Source of the DNA: Endotrypanum monterogeii
Taxonomy: Eukaryota; Euglenozoa; Kinetoplastea; Trypanosomatida; Trypanosomatidae
Direction of reading: 5' to 3'
Length of the DNA stretch: 64,000 bases
NCBI GenBank assembly: GCA_000333855.2
Contig: CM007319.1
Coordinates: forward strand, 1,211,878-1,275,877
A program made the position numbers and the translations under genes. Positions 1-10,241 of the stretch are shown piece after piece (the stretch's first letter is position 1; each line of letters opens with the position of its first letter). The notes under the pieces were generated by a model, which saw nothing but the letters and a program-made list of their open reading frames with translations, made no database searches and had not been told where the DNA came from.

Positions 1-3
<3 letters not shown>

Positions 4-42
<39 letters not shown>
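4..42. repeat. (AT)n microsatellite
   Basis: An uninterrupted alternating A/T tract at the edge of the window, just past the stop codon of the first gene in its 3' UTR direction. Confidence 0.95.
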
Positions 43-44
<2 letters not shown>

Positions 45-85
45 ATGCAGCACTACCGAAACGCTTGAGTCACCGATACTCGGCA

Positions 86-2944
86 TCATCTCATCGACTG
101 CGATGTGGTGTCGATATCGGAGAAACCAATCAGGTTTGTGAACGTATTGCCCGTGGTGGAGAGGTCCTGATCGACGCGCAAGGACAACTGGGATGACCCA
201 TCTGATGTGAAGGGCAGTAGGGAAGAGTCTACCTGACGTTCTTGCTGCTCTGCGGTCAGCGATCGCGGCGCAGCGCAACCTTTGCGACGGGTATTCGACT
301 TGTGACTGAGGTGTGGAGGGGTATCAAGCGGTGCGGGCACATCATCACCCATTCTGTCCCTGACTGCCTCCTGTTGTTTCTGTTGTGCCTTTCGCGGCTG
401 GTGCATCCCTGAAGCACATGGCAGTGGCGGGTCCATCCAAGATGTGGTCGGCACAAAGGCGTTGCACCCGCCATTACCGGTGACTGTTGCCAGTGCATGC
501 AGCTGCCCCTGAAGCTCTTGAAGCACTCTGTTGGGTAGGCGGTGAGGGTCTCGATGTTGCGCTCGCCTTTTGGCAGACGCGACACGACGATGAGCAGCTG
601 TGTTACCCATTGACTCTACATGTGGCGCTCGGTGATGTGCAGAATCACCTCCACGATCACGCTGAACGGGTGGACGGTCTTTTTTTATGTTGATCGCAGC
701 CGCCGCCTCAGTCGGCTCCCGTGGAAGCCGGGCATCTGCTGCGCGGAGCAGCTCGACGTTGTAACTGCGCAGGGCCGCTTGCGAACGAGCTAGTCGCAGA
801 GCCTCAGCCATGTCACGCAGCCTCTCCTCGTCGAGCCGAAGCTCGGCCTGCTCCTCTCCTAGACGCTGCTGCGCACTAATAAGCTGTTTTTTTTCCTCTT
901 CCAAAGCTGCTTTCCTCTGGGAGAGCTGTGCCTGCGCGTCTGCCAAGGCAGCATGTCGACTCTGAACATCGACAGCTCTCTGTCGAAGTGACTCGACTTC
1001 TTTCTCTGCGGTCGCTTCGATATCACCGAATCTGCGGTGCAGTGAGGCCGTCTCGGCCGCTACATCGCGCTCCTCGGTATCAAGAAGACGAATGCTTTGC
1101 TGAAGCAACGATAGTGACTCGCGAAAGTGCTCCTCGGCAGTCTGACGCTCCTGCTCCACGAGATGCTGCCAACGACGGTACTCGCGCTCCCACTCGTCCT
1201 TACTTCGCTTGTACGTTGTCTCCTGTTGCGCCAGCCACGCACTCTCATCTTGGAGGTGACGTTCCAGGTTTTGAGAGGCAACGCGCAGCTGCGAGGTGCA
1301 CTCCTCGAGCGCTCTACGCTCCTCGTCAACGTTGCTGCACTGCGATGCCGCAAGCTGCTGAAGGGACATAAGCATATCTGCCTGCTCTTTGAAGTTCCCC
1401 GCGCGCTCTGCCTCAACACGCTGTCGATGCTCTCGCACCTCCGACTCATACGCTTTCACAGCAGCCGCAGCCTCCTCGACGGTGACCATGATATCACGCA
1501 AGAGGGCTGTCGACTTGGCCACATCCTCCTGTGCAGCGGATTGGACTCTTTGCTGTTCTGCGCGCAAATCCTCCTCACGGCGAAAGTAAGCCCGAAGCTG
1601 CTCCATCTGCCTCTGGTGCAACGCCTCCTCATTGGCCATGAGGTCTTTGTGGCGCGCCTCGGCATCACGAAGGCGCTCTAGGTGAAGTGCATGCCGTCGG
1701 CGGCGCTGCTCCTGTAGCTCCACTTCACGGCGCTCGAGAAGTGCCTCCAATTCGCGTTGAAGAAGCCGCTGATGTTCCAGAGCCCAGGCCTCGCGTGACT
1801 CCACATACACACGTTCCATGCCGAGGGCTTCGTCCTGGAGGTGTTTCATTTCTTGCTGCGCGATGGTCTGCGCATCAACCAGCAGGGACTCGTCCATCTT
1901 GAGCAGGCGATCTCTCTCTTGGTCCTCTGCGGATCGCCAGAAGGCCAACATGTCATCAAAGAAACGCACATACTCCATTCGCTCAGCCTGCGCCTCGCTA
2001 TCCACGCCAACAGCAAAAGAGGTTTGAATCTCATGCTGTACGAGTGACTGTAGCTCTGATTTCCATAAGTCCATCTTTTGGCCCTCTGCCTCCTCTGACT
2101 CGAACACCTCGTCAAGCCGTCGCAGGATAGCCGAGACAGCCGCCGCTAACGCCGTCTTGACGATATCCTGGGCCCCCTCCGTCACGCTGCCAGATGTTTT
2201 TTCCTGCAAAAGTTCGCGAAGGTGCGAAGCTTCTCTATTCGCTGCGTCGAGCTGCTGCTGCGCTTCGGTTATTTTGGCGTCATACTCCGCCTTAACAGCC
2301 TGCTCCACCTCCCGGCGAGCCGCCCGCAGCCTCGCCTCGTGCTCGTCCTGCGTCTCACGGATTTTTCTCTCGGCGACGTTCTTTTCGTCCTCAATGGCAT
2401 TCAACACGCGGCGCAACTTCCCGTTCAGATGTTCGATCTCCGCCTGCTTTTGTGCCTTCGCGGCGCGCCATTTGTCCATCAATGCTGTCTCACGTTCCCG
2501 TGTACTCTGCAGCAGCCTCTGCTTGGCTGCAATCTGCCGCTGCAGTTGCTCCACGGTGGCCTCGGGAGGCGGTGCTTGTACAGCGGTAGCTGACACCTTG
2601 GGTAGTGGTGGCGTATTCGCGGTCGGGAAAGAAACAGTCGCAGGTGTGACTGGCGCCGCGTGGTCCTCTGATTCCCCGAAAATGTCTGGCAGAGAATTTT
2701 CCTTTTGTCGGGCGGAGGTCGGTGCTTGGGGCTTTGTACCCGAGTGGCCGGCAGTCGGTAGCCGGCCCCGAGCCTCTTGAGTTCCCGATGACCGTTCTTT
2801 CCGCTGAGCCTCCCGCTGCTGCTGTAATGCACGGCGCCGCGCCTCGAGCATGGCGCTTTCCCCAGAACCCGCGCTGACAGGCGGCGGTCGCGTCTTTAGT
2901 GGCAGAACATCTCCCTCACTGCTGCTGCTGCTACTGAAAGACAT
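86..2944 (-). CDS. Long coiled-coil protein, possibly basal-body associated
   Basis: A 952-residue protein with an ATG at 2942-2944 and a TGA at 86-88. Residues 1-130 are low complexity (a serine run after Met1, then Gln/Arg-rich and Pro-rich segments). Residues 130 to about 730 are almost continuous heptad-like coiled coil rich in Glu, Gln, Arg and Ala, with hardly any proline. The last 200 residues are basic, then polar and disordered. There is no enzyme motif, signal peptide or membrane segment. The architecture (disordered N-terminus plus very long coiled coil) recalls cytoskeletal or basal-body proteins such as Fas-binding factor 1, but that is only a resemblance of layout and composition. 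I do not recognise the family with certainty. It is the most downstream gene of the cluster in this window. Confidence 0.85.
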   Translation of the reverse strand: MSFSSSSSSEGDVLPLKTRPPPVSAGSGESAMLEARRRALQQQREAQRKERSSGTQEARGRLPTAGHSGTKPQAPTSARQKENSLPDIFGESEDHAAPVTPATVSFPTANTPPLPKVSATAVQAPPPEATVEQLQRQIAAKQRLLQSTRERETALMDKWRAAKAQKQAEIEHLNGKLRRVLNAIEDEKNVAERKIRETQDEHEARLRAARREVEQAVKAEYDAKITEAQQQLDAANREASHLRELLQEKTSGSVTEGAQDIVKTALAAAVSAILRRLDEVFESEEAEGQKMDLWKSELQSLVQHEIQTSFAVGVDSEAQAERMEYVRFFDDMLAFWRSAEDQERDRLLKMDESLLVDAQTIAQQEMKHLQDEALGMERVYVESREAWALEHQRLLQRELEALLERREVELQEQRRRRHALHLERLRDAEARHKDLMANEEALHQRQMEQLRAYFRREEDLRAEQQRVQSAAQEDVAKSTALLRDIMVTVEEAAAAVKAYESEVREHRQRVEAERAGNFKEQADMLMSLQQLAASQCSNVDEERRALEECTSQLRVASQNLERHLQDESAWLAQQETTYKRSKDEWEREYRRWQHLVEQERQTAEEHFRESLSLLQQSIRLLDTEERDVAAETASLHRRFGDIEATAEKEVESLRQRAVDVQSRHAALADAQAQLSQRKAALEEEKKQLISAQQRLGEEQAELRLDEERLRDMAEALRLARSQAALRSYNVELLRAADARLPREPTEAAAAINIKKDRPPVQRDRGGDSAHHRAPHVESMGNTAAHRRVASAKRRAQHRDPHRLPNRVLQELQGQLHALATVTGNGGCNAFVPTTSWMDPPLPCASGMHQPRKAQQKQQEAVRDRMGDDVPAPLDTPPHLSHKSNTRRKGCAAPRSLTAEQQERQVDSSLLPFTSDGSSQLSLRVDQDLSTTGNTFTNLIGFSDIDTTSQSMR

Positions 2945-3237
2945 ATTAGATGCGAGCTAAGCAAACGCACTTGCACACAGAGACAATTAAAAAATAAGCG
3001 AATACCCGATAGAGGTGCTGCTGCAGAACTGGACTTCACCTCCCTTCTATGATGTAATGGTGAAGATGGAGAAACTTGTTGAGACACAAGGCACTGTGTG
3101 CTCCATGTCTATAAAACAACCTTCGTCCAAAGTCACTCGCGTCTAGATGCGCTCTCGGGAAAGGGTTCTCAAATCGTACAGAAGATATGACGTACAGAGG
3201 GAGGAAAAACCACACCTCTGCGCAACCCGATTAATGC

Positions 3238-3269
<32 letters not shown>

Positions 3270-3932
3270 AGGGGGGGGCAAAGTAAGGCAACATAAAAGT
3301 TGTGAAAAGGTGCGATGAGAAGCGTTCCATCATCGTATGCACATGAGACAAGGCAGTATTGAACAGCAAAGAAGGGCAAAGGTGGATACAGCCTGGGTGA
3401 TGTATCCCTCGCCGGAGTGCAGGACTACCTGCCCCACAATCCCCCAGAAATCACAGCCACCTTTCTTATCAGGATGCTCGAGGAGACTATCCCTGATTTG
3501 AAGAAAACTTTTGAGAGAAGAATCCCACGTTAATCGCCTGTGCCTTCATGACGAGGAACCTCTCTCTAGCGAGGAAAAACAGTTAGCCAGCGTTTCGACA
3601 GCGGGGCTAACGCGTCGGTGAGGGAGAGGGGGAACCGAGAAAAAAAAATTTGGCCAGTGCCAGCAACCAAGCGTTTCTCAGCGTTTCACGCATGAGATGC
3701 AGTACCACCACACACACACAGATACACAGAGGCCTATCGCGCCATCAGCGCGCCTGACTTGCGGCGCGTCCTGCTTCATTTCTTTTATGTGAGACAAGAT
3801 ACTCCTGCTTCTTCGTACTTGTACGTGTGTGCATGAGCGCTGCGTCCCTGAACGACGGGAAGGCAGGTGCCACGCTTCGGAAATCAGAGCCGGACGCCCA
3901 GGCATTCAGTTACGACGTTAGCGGGAAGCCTA
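2945..3932. other. Intergenic spacer with (TG)15 repeat
   Basis: This spacer lies between the RFC gene and the coiled-coil gene. It holds a (TG)15 tract at 3239-3268 followed by a G run. On the transcribed minus strand this reads as a pyrimidine-rich C run then (CA)n, a typical context for a trans-splice acceptor. No convincing ORF or RNA gene is seen. Confidence 0.7.
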
Positions 3933-5027
3933 TCAGCAAGCACAATCCCCGGCTACGTCCCTAATTGGCTTCCGCTGTGTCACGGCCTCTTTGACGAGTT
4001 GGAAGGCACCCAGAAGCCCACCAAGGCCGGCTGACTCGCGTGCCCCACCTGCAGCATAGTACTCCAAATCCGACAGTTTCATGAGCAGAAAACACTTGCA
4101 GTCCTGCGGCAACTCCATACTCATGATGACAGGGTGGATCTCCCGAGCAAGGTCTGCCATGGAGATGCCCTTTTCCCCGACAGCCTTCTCCACGTTGATC
4201 CAGCTTCGCGCGAAATCGCTTGAAAGCATGTCCGATACAATCGCTGTAACATCCGCGGGGGTTGGGTTGCCGGTGACGCGGTAAACAGACTCCTCGGTGA
4301 TCTCGGCTGCCGAGAGAGCGGAGGACTGCATTGTGTTGAGACACCGACGCAAATCACCGTGGCTGAGGCGGAAGGCGGCTGCCAAACCCTCTGTCGTATA
4401 CTTGACACCCTCTTGCTCAGCGACGTACCGGAGACGCGGCATCATCGCCGATTTCTTTACAGGCGCGAACCGAAAACGGGTGCAGCGCGATTGCAGTGCC
4501 GGAATTATTTTGTTGATATGGTTGCAGAGAATACAAAAGCGCACGTTGCGCGTGTATTTCTCGATGACTCGGCGCAGCGCCGCTTGAGCATCGTGAGACA
4601 TTTGGTCGGCCTCATCCAGGATCACCAGCTTAAAAGTTGCCCCCGCTCCGCCGCTTCCATTGCCAGCTGAGATCTTGGACCCTGTCATGGAAAATATCGA
4701 AGAGGTGCTAGAGAACTCGCGAATCTGATGGCGCACCACGTCGATGCCACGGTCGTCGGAGGCATTCATTTCGAGGACATTAGCACGCACTCGATCCCTG
4801 CCATAGAGATGATAAGCACACGCTTTAATGGTCGTCGTCTTGCCCGTGCCTGGGGGACCGTAAAGCAATAAATGGGGCATATTATCGCTCTTCATGAGAT
4901 GCCGCAATGTGCTCAGAATCTCCTCGTGTGCCACGACGCTGTCCAGCGTACTCGGACGATATTTCTCCACCCATGGCAGATTGCTGCCGACAGGCTTTGT
5001 CTCATCAGGTTGCTTGCCGACAAGCAT
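3933..5027 (-). CDS. RFC3: Replication factor C small subunit (yeast Rfc3 / human RFC5 type)
   Basis: A 364-residue AAA+ clamp-loader subunit. RFC opens and loads the PCNA ring at primer-template junctions in the nucleus. It opens with the RFC box LPWVEKYRP at residues 17-25. Walker A GPPGTGKT is at 57-64, the NASDDRGIDVVR motif at 88-99, Walker B LDEAD at 137-141, the SRC arginine-finger motif at 180-182, and the RFRFAPV segment follows. The combination LPWVEKYRP, NASDDRGIDVVR and CTRFRF is closest to yeast Rfc3/human RFC5 rather than Rfc2 or Rfc4. A glycine/serine-rich insertion of roughly 14 residues (about 117-130) sits just before Walker B and is not usual for the family. The start is the ATG at 5025-5027, immediately before the RFC box. 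Subunit numbering differs between yeast and human, so the symbol follows yeast. Confidence 0.95.
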   Translation of the reverse strand: MLVGKQPDETKPVGSNLPWVEKYRPSTLDSVVAHEEILSTLRHLMKSDNMPHLLLYGPPGTGKTTTIKACAYHLYGRDRVRANVLEMNASDDRGIDVVRHQIREFSSTSSIFSMTGSKISAGNGSGGAGATFKLVILDEADQMSHDAQAALRRVIEKYTRNVRFCILCNHINKIIPALQSRCTRFRFAPVKKSAMMPRLRYVAEQEGVKYTTEGLAAAFRLSHGDLRRCLNTMQSSALSAAEITEESVYRVTGNPTPADVTAIVSDMLSSDFARSWINVEKAVGEKGISMADLAREIHPVIMSMELPQDCKCFLLMKLSDLEYYAAGGARESAGLGGLLGAFQLVKEAVTQRKPIRDVAGDCAC

Positions 5028-6655
5028 CGCTATGAGCCTTCAAGAACGGAAAAAAAAGGGCGAGGCGGAGTAGACGCCGGAATCACACTAGCACGCTATA
5101 AAGAATTGAAAAAGGGAAGTAGTGAGAGAGATCAAGATCCCAAAAACTTTTTTCTATCACCTTCATAATCAAAAAGAGAGGCAGAATCCGGTGAATGCGA
5201 CCTTTCGCACCCAATATATATATTTATATGTATTTATATCTATATATATATATATATGTGTGTGTGTCTGTCCCTAGTACACTGCCTTGTTTCGTGGTGG
5301 TTCTTCTGCTGCACGCCGGACGTAAACAGCGGAAGAATTGTTTACAGTAAATACCCGAGCTCTACGATCAAGGAGCTGCGCAAGCGATGCAGCAGCCGGC
5401 AGAAAAATAGCGGATCTACAAAACCAGAGTGCGATACGCAAGAATTGGTGGGGAGCAGAAATAAAACGGTACAGAAGTTATTTTGAGTAGGAGAGGTCAT
5501 CAAGACGTTGAAAAACGAGTAGGAAAAAAATCATGTGAGGACCTTGGCCGATGTCCTCTGGGCCAATACCCTCCCATCTGCTTGCACGTCATCTAGAGTG
5601 ACAGGTGAAAGCATCAGCAGTGACAATTGCTCGAGAACAAAACACAACGCTTTCAGATAGAGAGGCGCGACCAAAAGAAAAAAATATATAGTGCAAGTAA
5701 AAGCACTGCAGTGAGCCGGTCCCAAAATACGCACATGTCATTTATTTTCTTTCTCGCGCATCGTCGCGTTCCAGCTCCCCTGATGTCCTTGGACATATCG
5801 ATCACCCTGCGCATGCACAAAAATGACCCCCATTTTCTTCTCTCACCCATTCATCTAAGGAAGCACTACCGGAATCGATCGTGTCTTTTTCCCATCTTTT
5901 TCCTTTTTTGTCTCCTTCTTTCTCTTAACACTATTGAAGAGATTATAAAGCGCGGGAGGAGTTAAAAAAAAAATCTGCGAAGGCAAAGACACTGGAGATG
6001 TGCGAGGTAAAGGGGGAAGATCTACCCAACCCCGAAGACATGACGACATATAGTGTTGCGTGGGTGTGTCACACAACGACCACACACTGGCGGAGATGAT
6101 TTTTTTTAGCAGCCCTCAAATTGTGTACGAACAACTCACAAACGGAGGTTCATCAAGCATGTCAAGATCACTTTTATCTTTTGGTAACGCTTGTCACCAT
6201 GTAAAGGAAGATTTCACACCCACGCACAGGCTTCGTCAGTCATGAAGAGTAGCCTCTTTCTTCTTCATTTTATTCTCCTCCTTTTCCCAGAATTTTTTTT
6301 TCTTTTTCCACCCGTGGCAGTTATAGTGTACTTCTGGAGAAGAAGTGCGGGAACAAAAATCGAAGCAGTCAAAATAGACCCGGAGGTGGAAAGGTGATGC
6401 AAGATGGGAAAGAAAACAAAGAAGAGAGAAGCATCTCCCTCAGTGTCCCTCCTTTTTTTTTTGTCCGCGTTGTCTGTGGAGCAAAGATCAAGATGCATGA
6501 CGCTCCGGAACACAAAAAGTTAGCAACAAGGACACAGAGGAAACATCCCTGTGAAACAACAACAACGAAAAAAAAAAAGCAAAGTTATTTTCTTTTTTTT
6601 CTGCCCTATGTATGCCCTTTGCAAGCGTTTATATATATATTTTTTGCTTGCATTA
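5028..6655. other. Intergenic spacer, AT-rich, no gene seen
   Basis: The 1.6 kb between PEX19 and RFC contains alternating TA/TG tracts at about 5215-5270 and several A or T homopolymers. It is the PEX19 3' UTR plus the upstream processing region of RFC. No ORF with coding-like composition is present on either strand. Confidence 0.65.
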
Positions 6656-7606
6656 TTACACTGCAGTGCCATCGATACTGTTTGCTTTCTTGACACCGCC
6701 AGGTGCGTACTCGACAAGGTCGCGCGGTGGATCCCCTAACTCCGAGTACTGGCTCATCAGCTCCAGCAATGGAACGAGGCGTGGATCCTCAGCGCCAGAG
6801 ATCGGGGTCTGGAGAAATTCGCAAATCTCTTGTGCTTTGGCTTGTTGGCGACCGTAGCGCTCAACGTCCTCCAGGGAGAGCTCACTTCGATGGGCCTCTA
6901 TGTATGGTCCGTACGAGTCGCGCATCAGCTTTATGGGCTCTATAAATTGCGGATTGGAAATCGTCGAAACCAAAGCTGATGCCATGTCCTTGGCTACAGA
7001 ATCTACCTCGAGAGGGAGAGAAGCATCTCTGTCCGTGGGGGCTGCTTGCGATGCAGCCGAGGAAGATGAAGCTGCTGCCGGAGTCGCTGCTTGGTCTAGT
7101 TTCTCCCCCTGTGTGGCACTGGAAAGATTCTGAAGCACCTCCATGAACCGCCGAGACGCTTCATCGATATCCTCGTCACCGGTGGCATCGCCACTGGGCA
7201 GATTTCCCCCCTCTGTCATCTGTTTCAGTAAGTCATTCGCTTTGTCTACATCCTCCTCCTCCATTACATGCATTAGCTCCTTGACTCGCAGCAGATTTGC
7301 TTTGTCTTCGTCACCTAAGTTCTCTTCCCCCTCCAGTGAAGAAACGAGTGTCATTACGTTTTTCTTGAAGTCACCCATGCATGCGTCGTCAAGGCCCATA
7401 CCATCTGCGCCCCCAAGCACCGACATGAACATCTTCATCATGTCGGCGTCAGCACCTGCTGTACCAGCGGTTTCGTCCAGCGCCTTTTGCAAATCCTCGT
7501 CCAACTTTGCATCTCGCACACGCGCCGCCTCATCGTGCTTGCGCTCCTGCTCATCCACCATATCCATCGCCTCATCAAGAAGCGCGTCGAGGTCGTTTTC
7601 AGACAT
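6656..7606 (-). CDS. PEX19: Peroxin-19, glycosomal membrane protein receptor
   Basis: A 316-residue PEX19 homologue, the cytosolic chaperone and import receptor for peroxisomal membrane proteins. In trypanosomatids it serves the glycosome. The acidic N-terminus begins with the DLDALLDEAMD motif (residues 5-15), the region that docks PEX3 in the family. The middle is acidic and helical (FMEVLQNLSS). The folded C-terminal domain (about residues 205-300) contains IEPIKLMRDSYGPYIEAH and YSELGDPPRDLV, both diagnostic. Yeast and human PEX19 end in a farnesylated CaaX box. This protein ends in IDGTAV and has no cysteine there, so it should not be farnesylated. The ATG at 7604-7606 directly precedes the conserved N-terminal motif. 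Confidence 0.95.
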   Translation of the reverse strand: MSENDLDALLDEAMDMVDEQERKHDEAARVRDAKLDEDLQKALDETAGTAGADADMMKMFMSVLGGADGMGLDDACMGDFKKNVMTLVSSLEGEENLGDEDKANLLRVKELMHVMEEEDVDKANDLLKQMTEGGNLPSGDATGDEDIDEASRRFMEVLQNLSSATQGEKLDQAATPAAASSSSAASQAAPTDRDASLPLEVDSVAKDMASALVSTISNPQFIEPIKLMRDSYGPYIEAHRSELSLEDVERYGRQQAKAQEICEFLQTPISGAEDPRLVPLLELMSQYSELGDPPRDLVEYAPGGVKKANSIDGTAV

Positions 7607-8715
7607 ATTTCACCTACACTAAACGAGCAGAGAAGAAAAAAAAATTGTCGGGCCCTCAAGACAACCTGAGATGTTCACCGCTGAGAGTGTGAAATATATT
7701 CAACTTACTGAGAAGCTGATGACAAAATAGCTGCGTGTCTTTTGTGTGTGCGGGAGGGGGGGGGGCTATCTGTTTGTTTATCAGCCACCTTTGAAGGCGT
7801 AAAGAGATCCTGATACACCCTACCGGAGCGCGGGGCGAGGAGTACGGGACGATAAACAAGACACCTTTTTATCTACACGATACAATCCCTAGGAACCGGT
7901 ATGTTGACCTGCGTATGGTATACGCAAGTATACAAACGATCCAAGGATGAGTTCACACTGCTTTTTTTTTTTGACTTGATTCATATGTCTCGTGGATAGA
8001 GTCGGCATCAGCAGATGCCAAGAAAAAAAAGAGGAGGGAAAATATTAGATGTATACCGAGCAAGAGAAAACATCGAGCTAGGATCCCAGCAGGGTACGTG
8101 ATGAAGCATTCCTTCCAGCACGCACTATAAGCCTTTTTTTTCACCACAATCATAATAATATAGCAGAACAGGTAACGGGTCGACTGGTGAAGACAGACGT
8201 TTGGGTTAACCTTTTCCCTATCTCCAAAAACCTTTCTGGTCAGTCTTAGTGGACACACACACAATCCACAAGCACTTGCGCACAATACAAGCGAAGATTT
8301 AAAAGCGGTGTGTGCGTGTGTTTTGAAGGGGCAAGGGGATGTAGTTCCACGGCCGCACGTGAAGCTTTCGGTGAGAGCAAACCCCTATCCATCACCGCAC
8401 GAGCATGCAGGGAGGGAGTCCCTCCCCCTTTTTTTTTCTTTTCAAAAGAGAACGCGTATCCCTCCGCATTTATATGGTTTTGTTCTCTTTTTGTCGCTCT
8501 TTGGCAGTGGCAAAGGTTGACATCTGTTGAGGACCTGACCTCTTCGATCACACGTCTCGAAAGTCTCCAAAAAAAAAAAAAAATGAATCGCGAGAAAAAC
8601 AGTTAGTCTTTAGGCTGATGAGCAGATATCCAATTTATAGTATATATATATAGTATATATATATATATATATATATATACTATATAGACAACTCACATCC
8701 GTGAGTCTTCAAAGA
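7607..8715. other. Intergenic spacer, no gene seen
   Basis: This spacer lies between the small basic protein gene and PEX19. It holds G/A-rich runs (pyrimidine-rich on the transcribed strand, for example at 7749-7766), several homopolymers and, next to the upstream gene's stop, the palindrome listed separately. No coding-like ORF was seen. Confidence 0.6.
8647..8686. repeat. 40-bp perfect AT palindrome
   Basis: A perfect inverted repeat centred between 8666 and 8667. The two arms differ from plain (TA)n by matched GT and AC interruptions at 8653-8654 and 8679-8680. It lies 30 bases past the stop codon of the gene at 8716-9270, so in the transcript it would form a hairpin early in the 3' UTR. 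Confidence 0.9.
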
Positions 8716-9270
8716 TTAGTGACGTTGTTTACGCAACACACGCCGAAACTTTATGCGGTGCTCCTTCGCCTCCTCCTTGCGCGCTGCCTTGCGGGCAAAC
8801 TTGGCGTCGATCTTCTGCCGCTTCTTTCCAAGACGCGAGCTTGACGGCTCCAAAACTGCTTGAGGCGCCTTCGCGTCATCTATCGTGGATGAGGGCGAGG
8901 ACGACACGGGGGATGAAAAAGGGCTACGTTGCTGCGAAGAGGAAAGAGTCAGACCGGGCGAAGCACTACCAGTGCCACTTTTCCTCTGAGTCATTTTTTG
9001 GTGCTTCCTGGCATCTCTCGCGGCCTCTTCGATTTCCTTCGACGTCGCGCGGCGAATCACAGCAGCGGTGATACGTCGGCGGGCCTCCTCCACGGACTCG
9101 AAGCGTTCCACCTCCTTTCGCTCCGCCTTTTTCTGAGACAGAGCCATATTGGCTTGATTGGCCTCCACATTCCTGCGACGCACGGACTTGCCATCTGAGG
9201 CGACAGAAGCAAACGCGGCAAAGAACTCCTCGACGCCGTCAGCCCACTCCTCCTCCCCCTCGGTGGCCAT
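8716..9270 (-). CDS. Small basic hypothetical protein
   Basis: A 184-residue protein of unknown function. The open frame extends upstream to 9402, but that extra stretch is cysteine-rich and non-coding-like. The ATG at 9268-9270 opens an acidic segment (MATEGEEEWADGVEEFF) and is the preferred start. After it come a Lys/Arg/Glu-rich helical region (residues 30-95), a Ser/Pro-rich linker (about 100-140), and a very basic C-terminus (LGKKRQKIDAKFARKAARK, ending in RKQRH). This composition is common in nucleolar ribosome-biogenesis factors, which is only a suggestion. There are no membrane segments or catalytic motifs. Confidence 0.8.
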   Translation of the reverse strand: MATEGEEEWADGVEEFFAAFASVASDGKSVRRRNVEANQANMALSQKKAERKEVERFESVEEARRRITAAVIRRATSKEIEEAARDARKHQKMTQRKSGTGSASPGLTLSSSQQRSPFSSPVSSSPSSTIDDAKAPQAVLEPSSSRLGKKRQKIDAKFARKAARKEEAKEHRIKFRRVLRKQRH

Positions 9271-10241
9271 GTCAGCAATGGATTCGTTCAGTTTGAGAAC
9301 CAAACAATAAATAAATGAACACGAGCGATGTTTCGGAGTCCAGGCACCAATGAAACACGCACTCGTATTGGCGCCCAGAAATGTACACGCTGTTATGCAC
9401 AAGAGTCAGACGCGAGTGCACTTTTTTATATATATGAGGCAGGGGATAGGCGGAAAAGTGAAGATGACACAAAATCCCTCCGGATCGCCACCTCAGCCCC
9501 CAGGTGCAAAAATTCGGCAAACGATAAAACACACAGCACAAAACAGTACAGCACAGAGGTGAATTCCGAGGTGAGGTGAAAACCCAAAAGGAAGAAGGTG
9601 TTGGGGGGGGGGGGGGGGAGGGAAAAAAACAGAAGACCCAGTATGAAGATTGCGTCAACGCTCTTTGGCCTTTGAACGGAAGTGTCGTCGCTTAGCATGA
9701 GGAAGTATCATTTGTGGAACAGTTCGCTGGGCAGGGGCTCAAACGAAGTCCACAATCACGAAAAGCTGAGGAAGCCTCCAATACCCGCCTTAGCGAAGTA
9801 TCATGTCGCGGCCCCTTCGCTGTCTTTATGAAGAGTGGACTCCCTCATCACACCCCCTTTTGTTGATCCCCGGTGCGCCTTTGAGTAACACACCAGGGTA
9901 TGAACCAAGTAACGCGAGATGCCTGCCGTCCAACTTCCACAGAAAAGGAAGTCTCAGTCAAGTCGCCCCACCACGGAATGACATGCATCACTTCCGTAGC
10001 ATTATGTGGCTCTGTTTTTAGGCCGCTCATTTTTTTTTTTTGATGAGCTTGCCATACGGTCATGTTTGTTTGCATGTTTGTAAGCTTGTTTTTTTGTAGT
10101 GTAAACGAAATTTAAAAAGCTAACTTCATGAGAAGAGAGCAAAACTCAAAAAGAAAAAAAGAGAAATTGAGCGGAGCTGCTGAATTCACTCGCAGAGAGA
10201 GGGGTAAGTATCGAGAGATGTCTTACACAAGAAGCACACAC
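9271..10241. other. Intergenic spacer downstream of the first L31e gene
   Basis: This is the 3' UTR of the L31e copy ending at 10242 plus the leader region of the small basic gene. A long G run at about 9602-9618 is a C run on the transcribed strand. No gene was recognised. Confidence 0.6.
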
